A stretch of 6,647 nucleotides of DNA. Origin: Bacteroidales bacterium (lineage in GTDB: Bacteria > Bacteroidota > Bacteroidia > Bacteroidales > JAADJA01). The first letter of the stretch is position 1, and each line of letters opens with the position of its first letter. Positions 1-6,054 of the stretch are shown in pieces. Under the pieces are notes generated by a model that had not been told where the DNA came from, did not search any database, and was given only the letters and a program-made list of their open reading frames with translations. The stretch covers positions 1-6,647 of the forward strand of contig JAIOTR010000361.1 in NCBI GenBank assembly GCA_021106665.1, in the 5' to 3' direction. The position numbers and the translations under genes are program-made.

Positions 1-790
1 TCTCAAAATCAGGCATGTGTTTTTTTATCTCTGCTGCCAGAATTTCCGGATCAAAACTCATTGCCGAAACATTAAATGCATTCCTGTGGATCAGTTTGGA
101 AGGATCAGCCTCAATTAAATCAATAGCACAATCCAGGGCATCAGGCATATACATCATATCAAGGAATGCTCCTTTTGGTAACGGGCAGGTAAATTTCCTG
201 TTTTTAATGGCTTCATAATAAATCTCCACTGCATAATCGGTGGTACCTCCACCAGGTAATGTAACGGATGAAATAATTCCAGGATAACGTAAACCACGGG
301 TATCCACACCAAAACGCTTAAAATAATAATCACTTAATAATTCACCGGCAACCTTTGTTACACCATACATAGTCGTCGGACGTTGAATGGTATCCTGCGG
401 TGTATCATCCAGTGGAGTTGTCGGTCCAAAAGCGCCAATTGAACTTGGGAAAAATACAGCACATTTATGTTCGCGGGCAACTTCCAAAACATTATAAACA
501 CCATTAACACCAACGTTCCAGGCGGCTTGTGGCTTTTCTTCAGCGACTGCTGATAACAATGCAGCCAGGTTATAAATGGTATCGATATTATATTTTTTTA
601 CAACCTCATTCAGTCTTTCAACATCTGTTGCATCCACTCTCTCAAGCGGTCCTGAATTGGCGAGTTCTTCCGATGGTTGGGTTTTTCTAAAACCGGCAAT
701 TACGTGATCATTGCCATATCTTCTTCTTAATTCCATGGTTAGCTCCGAACCAATTTGTCCAACAGAGCCGATAATCAGAATATTTTTCAT
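1..790 (-). CDS. tdh: SDR-type L-threonine 3-dehydrogenase, C-terminus cut by window edge
   Basis: Oxidises L-threonine to L-2-amino-3-ketobutyrate with NAD+ in the cytoplasm, the first step of threonine conversion to glycine. Reading leftward from ATG at 790 gives 263 uninterrupted codons. Residues 1-17 (MKNILIIGSVGQIGSEL) carry the GxxGxxG Rossmann fold of extended SDRs. A Ser pair at 116-117 (PSSIGAFG) and Y142GVTK146 supply the catalytic Ser/Tyr/Lys. The stretch PGGGTTDYAVEIYY (179-192) and the later FLDMMYMPDA (209-218) are the signature of the epimerase-like threonine dehydrogenases known from Flavobacterium, not the zinc MDR-type Tdh of E. coli. The family is usually a little over 300 aa, so roughly 50 C-terminal residues lie outside the window. 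It is divergent from kbl, whose product uses its product. No Shine-Dalgarno is evident; the start is fixed by the N-terminal Rossmann strand. A general NAD-dependent epimerase is the alternative, made unlikely by the signature and the kbl neighbour. Confidence 0.93.
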   Translation of the reverse strand, partial: MKNILIIGSVGQIGSELTMELRRRYGNDHVIAGFRKTQPSEELANSGPLERVDATDVERLNEVVKKYNIDTIYNLAALLSAVAEEKPQAAWNVGVNGVYNVLEVAREHKCAVFFPSSIGAFGPTTPLDDTPQDTIQRPTTMYGVTKVAGELLSDYYFKRFGVDTRGLRYPGIISSVTLPGGGTTDYAVEIYYEAIKNRKFTCPLPKGAFLDMMYMPDALDCAIDLIEADPSKLIHRNAFNVSAMSFDPEILAAEIKKHMPDFE

Positions 791-830
791 CGTTTAATAT
801 TTTAATGTTATTTCATTAACAATTTTGTGG

Positions 831-864
831 CAAAAATAAATATTTTTGCGAACCGTAATTGAAA
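831..864 (-). promoter_or_regulatory. Candidate tdh promoter (Bacteroidota type)
   Basis: On the minus strand, TATTTTTG (838-831) matches the TAnnTTTG -7 consensus exactly. TTTC (864-861) lies 22 bases upstream, one base off the TTTG -33 element and at slightly long spacing. Initiation a few bases downstream would leave a leader of about 30-40 bases before the tdh ATG. In such AT-rich DNA a single box match can occur by chance. Confidence 0.4.
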
Positions 865-936
865 TTGATTTTTTAAACTTTCGTTTTTTAATTTTTTTCA
901 ATTACAAAATAATTTTTTACAAGGGTGAGGGTTAAG

Positions 937-955
937 ATACCTTCCGGGCAGGTAT
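937..955. repeat. Inverted repeat ATACCT/AGGTAT with 7-base loop
   Basis: ATACCT (937-942) and AGGTAT (950-955) are perfect complements around TCCGGGC. It sits in the GC-richer block of the tdh-kbl gap. No T run follows on either strand, so it is not a terminator. It could be an operator half-site pair or part of a folded transcript; no function is assigned. Confidence 0.35.
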
Positions 956-969
956 GGTAGTTAGGTAAA

Positions 970-1011
970 GGTAAGGTTTTGAATGACAGTTTTCATTGAC
1001 TTAGCCTTATC
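970..1011. repeat. Two-part stem structure in tdh-kbl gap
   Basis: GGTAAGG (970-976) pairs with CCTTATC (1005-1011) with one G-U pair. Inside it, AATGA (982-986) pairs with TCATT (993-997) around a 6-base loop. The nested arrangement looks like a small folded RNA or a pair of nested operators. It lies upstream of the candidate kbl -7 box, so if transcribed at all it would need another promoter. The evidence is base pairing by eye only. Confidence 0.25.
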
Positions 1012-1082
1012 CTCCAAACTAAACCGGCTTCTTCACCATAGCCTCATACCCAATTTATACTGAGTTTAAAATCAATTTGTAA

Positions 1083-1090
1083 TATATTTG
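1083..1090 (+). promoter_or_regulatory. Candidate kbl -7 box
   Basis: TATATTTG fits TAnnTTTG exactly and lies 80 bases before the kbl start, giving a leader of roughly 70-75 bases. No good TTTG -33 element sits at the usual spacing: the nearest T-rich candidates, TTTA at 1054-1057 and 1065-1068, are too far and too near respectively. That weak -33 would suit a promoter depending on an activator, which is inference. Confidence 0.4.
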
Positions 1091-1092
1091 CT

Positions 1093-1106
1093 TTCTTTTA
1101 AAAGAA
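1093..1106. promoter_or_regulatory. 14-bp perfect palindrome, possible operator for kbl
   Basis: TTCTTTTAAAAGAA is self-complementary, and one more C-G pair (1091/1108) forms beyond a G-T mismatch. It begins two bases after the candidate -7 box, so it would cover the transcription start. A bound dimeric regulator there would block initiation. No regulator gene is in the window to match it to. Confidence 0.35.
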
Positions 1107-1170
1107 GGGGTTTATAAAAACTGAGATAAATACAATTAAATAATAAAGTATAATCTAAAAACATAACAAC

Positions 1171-2364
1171 ATGTACGGAAAAATTAAAGATCATCTCGCC
1201 ACGGAATTAAAAAATATTAAAGAGGCCGGCTTATTCAAAGCTGAAAGGATCATTACCTCCCCACAGGGAGCAGATATCAATTTAACTACCGGCCAGGAAG
1301 TACTGAATTTTTGTGCCAATAATTACCTGGGATTATCCAATCATCCGCGTTTGGTAAAAGCCGCTAAAGACACCATTGACAGTCATGGATTTGGTATGTC
1401 GTCAGTTCGTTTTATTTGCGGATGTCAGGATATCCATAAAACATTAGAAGCTAAAATCGCTGATTTTTTTGGAACAGAGGATACCATTTTATATGCAGCA
1501 TGTTTTGATGCAAACGGTGGTGTTTTTGAACCTATTTTAACAGCTGAGGATGCTATTATTTCCGACTCATTAAACCATGCTTCCATTATTGATGGTGTAA
1601 GGTTATGTAAAGCCCAGCGTTTTCGTTATCAAAATGCTGACATGACTGACCTGGAAGAAAAACTGAAAGAAGCTTCTAAAACCGCACGATTTAAAATTAT
1701 TGTTACCGATGGTGTTTTCTCCATGGACGGAAATGTGGCTCCATTGGATAAGATCAACGAACTGGCAAAGAAGTATGATGCCATGATCATGGTGGATGAG
1801 TGTCATTCAGCAGGTGTTGTTGGCAAAACAGGCCGCGGTGTAACAGAATTATTCGACATCCGTGGTGAGGTTGATATCATCACCGGAACATTAGGTAAAG
1901 CATTTGGTGGAGGTATCGGTGGATTTACAACCGGTAAAAAAGAGATCATTGAAATGTTGCGTCAAAAGTCCCGTCCTTATTTATTCTCAAACTCATTGAT
2001 CCCTGCTGCCACAGGTGCCGGAATTGAAATGTTTGATATGATGGCAGAAACAACTGAGTTACAAGACAAACTGCATTGGAATTCAGAATATTTCATTTCA
2101 AAGATGACCGAAGCAGGATTTGATATTAAACCATCCAAATCAGCTATCTGTGCTGTAATGCTTTATGACGCTAAACTATCTCAGGATATGGCAGCTAAAT
2201 TACTGGAAGAAGGTATTTATGTAATTGGATTCTACTATCCGGTAGTTCCAAAAGATCAGGCCCGTATTCGTGTACAGCTTTCAGCCGGTCATGAAAAAGA
2301 ACATTTGGATAAAGCCATTGTTGCATTTACCAAAGTTGGTAAAGAATTAGGTGTGATAAAATAA
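1171..2364 (+). CDS. kbl: 2-amino-3-ketobutyrate CoA ligase (glycine C-acetyltransferase)
   Basis: PLP enzyme of the alpha-oxoamine synthase family that cleaves 2-amino-3-ketobutyrate with CoA into glycine and acetyl-CoA in the cytoplasm. The 397-aa length matches E. coli Kbl, and I recognise similarity along the whole chain. Landmarks are GLFKAERIITS (20-30), NFCANNYLGL (46-55), SHGFGMSSVRFICG (71-84), CFDANGG (111-117), LNHASIIDGVRLCKA (134-148) with His136 stacking on PLP, VDECHSAG (208-215) with Asp209 and His212, and TGTLGKAFGG (238-247) with Schiff-base Lys243. The end, GIYVIGFYYPVVPK then ARIRVQLSA, is also family-typical. The divergent threonine dehydrogenase makes its substrate, which favours Kbl over other family members (serine palmitoyltransferase, BioF, cysteate acyltransferase). 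The ATG is preceded by an A-rich leader without Shine-Dalgarno, and the N-terminus aligns with E. coli Kbl from the first residues. An intrinsic terminator follows 23 bases after the stop. Confidence 0.96.
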   Translation: MYGKIKDHLATELKNIKEAGLFKAERIITSPQGADINLTTGQEVLNFCANNYLGLSNHPRLVKAAKDTIDSHGFGMSSVRFICGCQDIHKTLEAKIADFFGTEDTILYAACFDANGGVFEPILTAEDAIISDSLNHASIIDGVRLCKAQRFRYQNADMTDLEEKLKEASKTARFKIIVTDGVFSMDGNVAPLDKINELAKKYDAMIMVDECHSAGVVGKTGRGVTELFDIRGEVDIITGTLGKAFGGGIGGFTTGKKEIIEMLRQKSRPYLFSNSLIPAATGAGIEMFDMMAETTELQDKLHWNSEYFISKMTEAGFDIKPSKSAICAVMLYDAKLSQDMAAKLLEEGIYVIGFYYPVVPKDQARIRVQLSAGHEKEHLDKAIVAFTKVGKELGVIK

Positions 2365-2387
2365 TATAACGTTTTTCTATTAAATTT

Positions 2388-2417
2388 AAGCCTGGTGTTT
2401 TTCATCGGGCTTTTTTT
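2388..2417 (+). terminator. Intrinsic terminator after kbl
   Basis: AAGCCTGGTG (2388-2397) pairs with CATCGGGCTT (2403-2412) around a TTTTT loop: a 10-bp stem with two G-U pairs, followed by a T run through 2417. The strong GC core and the position just after the kbl stop make this a convincing rho-independent terminator on the plus strand. The minus strand lacks a matching U run. Confidence 0.85.
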
Positions 2418-2440
2418 ATTGCATATTGAATGTCTCTAGT

Positions 2441-2584
2441 CTACTCATACTTAATATAATCAACCGGATTGGCCCGGCTCACTTTGATCATCTGGTACAA
2501 AATGGTCAGGATAGAAACGGTCATTATGGCTACAATGGAACCTGGGAAATAATAATCGGTATTATTTTCTTTTTTAATCCTGAA
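2441..2584 (-). pseudogene. C-terminal remnant of an FtsX/MacB-type ABC permease
   Basis: Reading leftward on the minus strand, the frame from 2584 to the TAG at 2443-2441 encodes a short peptide. It ends with one hydrophobic helix (about SIVAIMTVSILTILYQMIK, 2539-2483) followed by VSRANPVDYIKYE and a stop. A last transmembrane helix followed by A-x-ANPVxxLRxE at the very C-terminus is characteristic of FtsX/MacB-like permeases, which are abundant in Bacteroidota. The rest of such a protein (normally several hundred residues) is missing: upstream the frame reaches the DUF3820 stop codon at 2587-2585. No start or ribosome site for the fragment is seen. I infer a decayed or deleted permease gene. 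True similarity probably begins near 2550; the bases from there to 2584 are less certain. Confidence 0.6.
2544..2575 (+). terminator. Weak AT-rich hairpin with T run, possible back-up terminator
   Basis: GGGAAATAATA (2544-2554) pairs with TATTATTTTCT (2560-2570), two pairs being G-U, around ATCGG, and is followed by TTTTT. Orientation suits plus-strand read-through from kbl, keeping it out of the convergent DUF3820 gene. The stem is nearly all A-T and lies inside the permease remnant, so it may be accidental. Confidence 0.25.
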
Positions 2585-2794
2585 TTATTTTCGCAGAGGT
2601 TTCAGTAAATATTCCAGCCCATTCAATTTAATTTCATAAAGCGTATTAAGCAGCATACCTAATTTCCCGGGTGGAAATCCTTTTGAATGGTACCACACCA
2701 GGTAGGGTTCAGGTAAATCACATAAAATACGACCCTTGAATTTACCGTAGGGCATTTTATCAGTTACAAGTTTCATGAGAAGTTCCCTGTCCAT
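2585..2794 (-). CDS. DUF3820 family small protein
   Basis: A 69-aa protein that I recognise as DUF3820, a family also labelled putative quorum-sensing-regulated virulence factor; its molecular function is not established. The conserved core is visible: KMPYGKFKG (13-21), DLPEPYLVWYHSKGFPPGKLG (26-46) and EIKLNGLEYLL (54-64). It is soluble, basic at the C-terminus, and has no signal peptide. A related module occurs beside DnaQ-like exonuclease domains in some proteins, but no such domain is fused here. The start at 2794 is supported by AGAGGT a few bases upstream on the minus strand, the clearest Shine-Dalgarno-like site in the window. The length is typical of stand-alone members. It is transcribed towards kbl and away from the RND operon, and its stop abuts the permease remnant. 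Confidence 0.85.
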   Translation of the reverse strand: MDRELLMKLVTDKMPYGKFKGRILCDLPEPYLVWYHSKGFPPGKLGMLLNTLYEIKLNGLEYLLKPLRK

Positions 2795-2852
2795 TATTAC
2801 CTCTGTTTTATCGCTTCCAAAACCAATACAGCGATTGCATCCATACAGATGT

Positions 2853-2884
2853 CAAAAATATTCAATTTAATGTTTATCATGAAA
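2853..2884 (-). promoter_or_regulatory. Candidate DUF3820 promoter
   Basis: On the minus strand TATTTTTG (2860-2853) fits the TAnnTTTG -7 box exactly. TTTC (2884-2881) lies 20 bases upstream, one base from TTTG. Initiation near 2847 would give a leader of about 50 bases. The same -7 octamer occurs in front of tdh. Confidence 0.45.
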
Positions 2885-2910
2885 AGAACTTAGATTTTTT
2901 AGGTGTTTTA

Positions 2911-2941
2911 ATTGTTTAAAGTAAAAAAAGACTTTATTTTG
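2911..2941 (+). promoter_or_regulatory. Imperfect candidate promoter for the RND/LolA-like operon
   Basis: ATTG (2911-2914) and TATTTTG (2935-2941) are separated by 20 bases, resembling TTTG-N20-TAnnTTTG but with one base missing in the -7 box. It lies 17 bases before the RND start, so the leader would be very short. A 6-bp inverted repeat, TAAAGT (2917-2922)/ACTTTA (2931-2936), sits between the two elements and could be an operator. Confidence 0.3.
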
Positions 2942-2958
2942 CCTAAAATTTTAAATGA

Positions 2959-5211
2959 ATGGACAAATTAGCCCAATCCATATTTAAATACAGGTGGGTA
3001 ACCATAGTAACAGTTATTTTATTAACTGCTTTTTTAGGATATCAGATCAAGGACCTTAGAATCAATTCCGATGTAATTAGCGCCCTGCCTGATGATGATC
3101 CCGACGCTGCTCTTTTTAAAGAGATTGGAAGCAAGTTTGGTGGAAACGACATGGGTATGATCATTCTGGAAACAGATAATATTTTCAAAACGGAAGTACT
3201 GGAACATGTTCAGCAACTTACTGATACCCTGAGAATGACGGATGGGATTTCTTCCGTTTCCAGTCTGACTGATATTATTGACATTAAGGGTGATGATTAT
3301 GGAATTGAAATTGGAAAGCTTGTTGATGAGTGGGATCTGCCTGACACACCTGAGGAGTTGGAAAAGCTGAAACAAAGGGTTTTCTCAAAAGACTTGTATA
3401 AAGGCTCTATTGTTTCTGAAGATGGAACAGCAACCCTGATTATTTTCACTATTCAGGATGAAGCGGATATAAAGAGTGTAGCAAATTCAATCAGGGAAAA
3501 AGCAGAATCTCTTAATCTACCGGAAAAGCTATACTATATTGGATCTCCCATGCTGGTTACATACATTTCAGAATTGATGTATTCAGATTTATTAAGGCTG
3601 ATTCCGGTAGCATTTATATTAATCGCGGTTGTCCTTTACCTCAGCTTTAATTCAAAGAGAGGAGTTATTCTTCCATTGCTTACGGCAGCAATAGCCATTA
3701 CCTGGACATTGGGTACTATGGTTCTCTTCGGTTATGAAATGTCAATGATCTCCAACAACATCCCGATCATTCTATTGGCGGTTGGTAGTGCATATTCCAT
3801 TCATGTTCTGAACAAAATAAACTACTACAGGGAAACAGATGGAAAAAGAGCCATTTTCCTTGCATTAACATACATCATCATTCCTGTATTTTTAGCAGCT
3901 TTAACTACGATAATAGGATTCATCTCTTTTATTTTTGGAGCGTATCTTACCATTATCAAGGATTTTGGAATCTTTACTGCTCTGGGAACATTTTTTACAT
4001 GTTTATTATCCCTGTTTTTTGTGCCGGCAATTATTTCTTCATTATCGTTGAAGAAAGTAAAGAATGTAGCTAAAAATAAGAAGAAAGAAAATTCTGCCTT
4101 ATCAAATTATCTTTTGATTCCCCTAACGAACTTATTGCATAAGCATCCCAAATATATTTTAACAACCTGGAGTATTTTGATTCTAATAAGCATTGGAGGC
4201 ATTTTCCTTATTGAACGCAGTGTGGATATCCAGGAATACTTTAAAAAAGACAACCCCACACGCGCAGCTGAAAACATCATGATAAATAAATTTGGAGGTT
4301 CAAAACCTATTTATGTACTTTTTAGGGGAGACATGCAAAGCCCCGAGGTGTTAAAACTTATGATTGAAACAGAGAAGTACATGGAAAAAAGCCCAGATGT
4401 TGTTTCAACCCAATCAGTAGCAGATCTTATTGCAGAGATAAATAATGTAATGGGAGAGGGGTATAAGATTCCTGATGAAAGGGATAAAATAGAGCAATTG
4501 TGGTTTTTGCTGGACGGCAATGATATCATGCCAAGGTTTGTTACAGATGAACTTGATGAGGGCATCATACTTTCTAAATTTGTATCACCCGACAATAAAG
4601 CAAAAAAAGTATTTGCTAATTATATGAATGCATTTATCCAGAATCATTCATCGGAAGATTGTAATATTCAAATAACAGGTATGCCTTTTGTTGATGTCAC
4701 GATGGATAAAAGTTTACTTAAAAGTCAGATGGGAAGCTTATCAATCGCCATTTTTTTCGTCATCATATTAGTTGGTTTAATCATGCGCTCCTTACCGAAA
4801 GGGATTTATGCAACATTACCGATTATTGTGGCTATCGTTATTCTTTTTGGGGTAATGGGCTATGCCGGTATTTCGCTGAACATAGCTACTGTGCTGGTAG
4901 CAAGTGTTGCACTTGGTATTGGAATTGATTACTCTATTCATGTGATCTCCTATTTTAATCACTCTTTTAAAATAACCGGTGATCTTAACAAGGCAATCGA
5001 AGATACAATTATGATCAGCGGCAGGGCAATTGTGATCAATGTCTTTTCAGTTTCAGGAGGATTTCTTGTACTGTTGTTTTCAGAGATGGTTCCTTTACAG
5101 TATTTTGGCTTGTTAATTGCGTTAAGTATGGTAGGATCAAGCCTGGGCGCCTTAACCTTATTGCCCGTAATCCTGATTTTGGTAAACAGGAAAAAATTAA
5201 TTCGTTCATAA
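2959..5211 (+). CDS. MMPL/RND superfamily inner-membrane exporter
   Basis: A proton-driven RND transporter of the MMPL type (predicted exporters, COG1033-like), including relatives that export lipids. The 750 residues show the duplicated RND plan: TM1 about 13-29, periplasmic domain 30-210, TM2-6 between 211 and 360, a basic cytoplasmic linker (364-377, KKVKNVAKNKKKEN), TM7 about 399-417, periplasmic domain 418-590, and TM8-12 between 592 and 742. Twelve helices in all. LPDDDPDAALFKEIGSKFGG (43-62) is the usual start of the first porter domain. TM10 carries GIGIDYSIH (653-661), the MMPL proton-relay Asp-Tyr pair. The matching TM4 motif reads VGSAYSIH (275-282), with Ala in place of Asp. The length is in the usual 700-800 range. 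ATG at 2959 begins just before TM1; an ATG four bases earlier is out of frame and ends after ten codons. The next gene, a LolA-like periplasmic protein, starts 19 bases downstream, so the two are co-transcribed and likely act together. The cargo is unknown. Confidence 0.92.
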   Translation: MDKLAQSIFKYRWVTIVTVILLTAFLGYQIKDLRINSDVISALPDDDPDAALFKEIGSKFGGNDMGMIILETDNIFKTEVLEHVQQLTDTLRMTDGISSVSSLTDIIDIKGDDYGIEIGKLVDEWDLPDTPEELEKLKQRVFSKDLYKGSIVSEDGTATLIIFTIQDEADIKSVANSIREKAESLNLPEKLYYIGSPMLVTYISELMYSDLLRLIPVAFILIAVVLYLSFNSKRGVILPLLTAAIAITWTLGTMVLFGYEMSMISNNIPIILLAVGSAYSIHVLNKINYYRETDGKRAIFLALTYIIIPVFLAALTTIIGFISFIFGAYLTIIKDFGIFTALGTFFTCLLSLFFVPAIISSLSLKKVKNVAKNKKKENSALSNYLLIPLTNLLHKHPKYILTTWSILILISIGGIFLIERSVDIQEYFKKDNPTRAAENIMINKFGGSKPIYVLFRGDMQSPEVLKLMIETEKYMEKSPDVVSTQSVADLIAEINNVMGEGYKIPDERDKIEQLWFLLDGNDIMPRFVTDELDEGIILSKFVSPDNKAKKVFANYMNAFIQNHSSEDCNIQITGMPFVDVTMDKSLLKSQMGSLSIAIFFVIILVGLIMRSLPKGIYATLPIIVAIVILFGVMGYAGISLNIATVLVASVALGIGIDYSIHVISYFNHSFKITGDLNKAIEDTIMISGRAIVINVFSVSGGFLVLLFSEMVPLQYFGLLIALSMVGSSLGALTLLPVILILVNRKKLIRS

Positions 5212-5230
5212 AAGTTTTTAATGTTGTAAT

Positions 5231-5977
5231 ATGAAAATCTTAAAGTTATCAATCTTGATAATTTCTGTAATCTTTTTTACAGAAAATTTCACTTTAAATG
5301 CGCAGGATGCGGTTACGCTTCTTCAGGAAATGGATAATCTAATGCTGGCTCCTAAGGATAAACAAGGTACAGTTAAAATTATATTGACCAATAAATCGGG
5401 GAAGGAAAAAGTTCGGGAGGCCGAAATGAAACAAAAAGGTAGGGACAAAAGATTGTACCGGTATACGCAGCCCGAATCACAGGCAGGAATTGCAACACTA
5501 TCTCTACCTGATAATATTATGTGGTTGTACATGCCGGCTTTTAAAAAACCAAAAAAAATATCTCTTTTAGCCAAAAGCCAGGCTTTTACAGGAACTGATT
5601 TTTCATACGAAGATATGGAATCGAAATCCTATTCTGAACGCTATACACCAACGTTGCTTAATACAAACGAAGATACTTATGAACTCGAATTAATTCCTAA
5701 ATCTGAAAAGTCAAAATACTCAAAAATCATATTAAATATTGATAAAGTAAATTACTATCCTTTGACGATGGAGTATTTCAACAAAGGAAATCAAAAGATC
5801 AAAGAGGCAACATATAAATATCAAAAAACAGGTAACTATTGGAACGCCGGAGAAGTAACTATGACCAATTTAAAGAAAGAACATAGCACAAAAATAGTTT
5901 TTACAAATATTATTTTTGATCAGGATCTTTCTGATGATGAATTTACTGTTGAAAATTTAGTTCCTGCCCCTGAATAA
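5231..5977 (+). CDS. LolA-like periplasmic protein (outer membrane lipoprotein-sorting protein family)
   Basis: A 248-aa exported protein of the LolA-like family often encoded beside MMPL/RND transporters. Residues 1-24 form a signal peptide (two Lys, hydrophobic core LSILIISVIFF, cleavage expected at LNA-QD). No Cys follows the signal, so it should be soluble in the periplasm and not a lipoprotein. The mature chain shows the family hallmarks: LYRYTQPESQAGIATLSL (75-92), MWLYMPAFKKPKKIS (97-111) and FTGTDFSYEDM (119-129), with a C-terminal F-T-V-E-N-L (238-243). LolA-type half-barrels bind acyl chains, so the inferred role is to receive a lipid or lipoprotein released by the upstream RND protein and carry it toward the outer membrane. 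It follows that gene by 19 bases with no promoter between them. This is not the housekeeping LolA, because of the RND partner and the W-x-Y-x-P motif. The start is fixed by the signal peptide. Confidence 0.88.
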   Translation: MKILKLSILIISVIFFTENFTLNAQDAVTLLQEMDNLMLAPKDKQGTVKIILTNKSGKEKVREAEMKQKGRDKRLYRYTQPESQAGIATLSLPDNIMWLYMPAFKKPKKISLLAKSQAFTGTDFSYEDMESKSYSERYTPTLLNTNEDTYELELIPKSEKSKYSKIILNIDKVNYYPLTMEYFNKGNQKIKEATYKYQKTGNYWNAGEVTMTNLKKEHSTKIVFTNIIFDQDLSDDEFTVENLVPAPE

Positions 5978-5997
5978 ATCACCTTTTATGAAGTAAT

Positions 5998-6029
5998 TTT
6001 ATTCAAGCACCAATATTTTTATAATTTTG
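5998..6029 (+). promoter_or_regulatory. Candidate promoter for the cysteate synthase-like gene
   Basis: TAATTTTG (6022-6029) fits TAnnTTTG exactly, and TTTA (5998-6001), one base from TTTG, lies 20 bases upstream. Initiation near 6036 would give a leader of about 20 bases. This suggests the gene can be expressed independently of the preceding operon, although no terminator separates them and read-through is possible. Confidence 0.45.
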
Positions 6030-6054
6030 CCGGCTGTTGATTTTGAAAGATACA

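Larger units (their letters stand above)
791..1170. other. Divergent tdh-kbl intergenic region, no gene seen
   Basis: This 380-base gap separates two start codons pointing away from each other, so it must hold promoters for both. Bases 861-925 are dominated by T runs. Bases 920-1050 are visibly richer in G and C and contain two inverted repeats (937-955 and 970-1011). Bases 1083-1106 hold a -7-like box followed by a palindrome. Both strands of the 920-1050 block are interrupted by stops in the frames I read, and I recognise no peptide there. Individual elements are listed separately. Confidence 0.6.

Noticed and set aside
15..218. Plus-strand open frame of 67 codons at the left edge
   Set aside because: It is antisense to the threonine dehydrogenase gene, whose motifs are unmistakable.
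1171..2364. kbl as a cysteate or serine acyltransferase (CFAT/SPT), given the cysteate synthase-like gene nearby
   Set aside because: These enzymes share the fold, but the match to Kbl runs the whole length (SVRFICG, CFDANGG, LNHASIIDGVRLCKA, TGTLGKAFGG), and the divergent neighbour is threonine dehydrogenase.
2426..2608. Plus-strand open frame of 60 codons
   Set aside because: It is the complement of the permease remnant and the DUF3820 3' end; composition and sequence resemble no protein I know, and it has no ribosome site.
3034..3375. Minus-strand open frame of 113 codons inside the RND gene
   Set aside because: It lies wholly within a well-supported coding region, has no start signal, and its translation looks like an antisense shadow.
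5972..6004. GAATAAA/TTTATTC inverted repeat after the LolA-like gene as a terminator
   Set aside because: The 7-bp all-but-one A-T stem spans a 19-base loop and has no following T run, so it is too weak to call.
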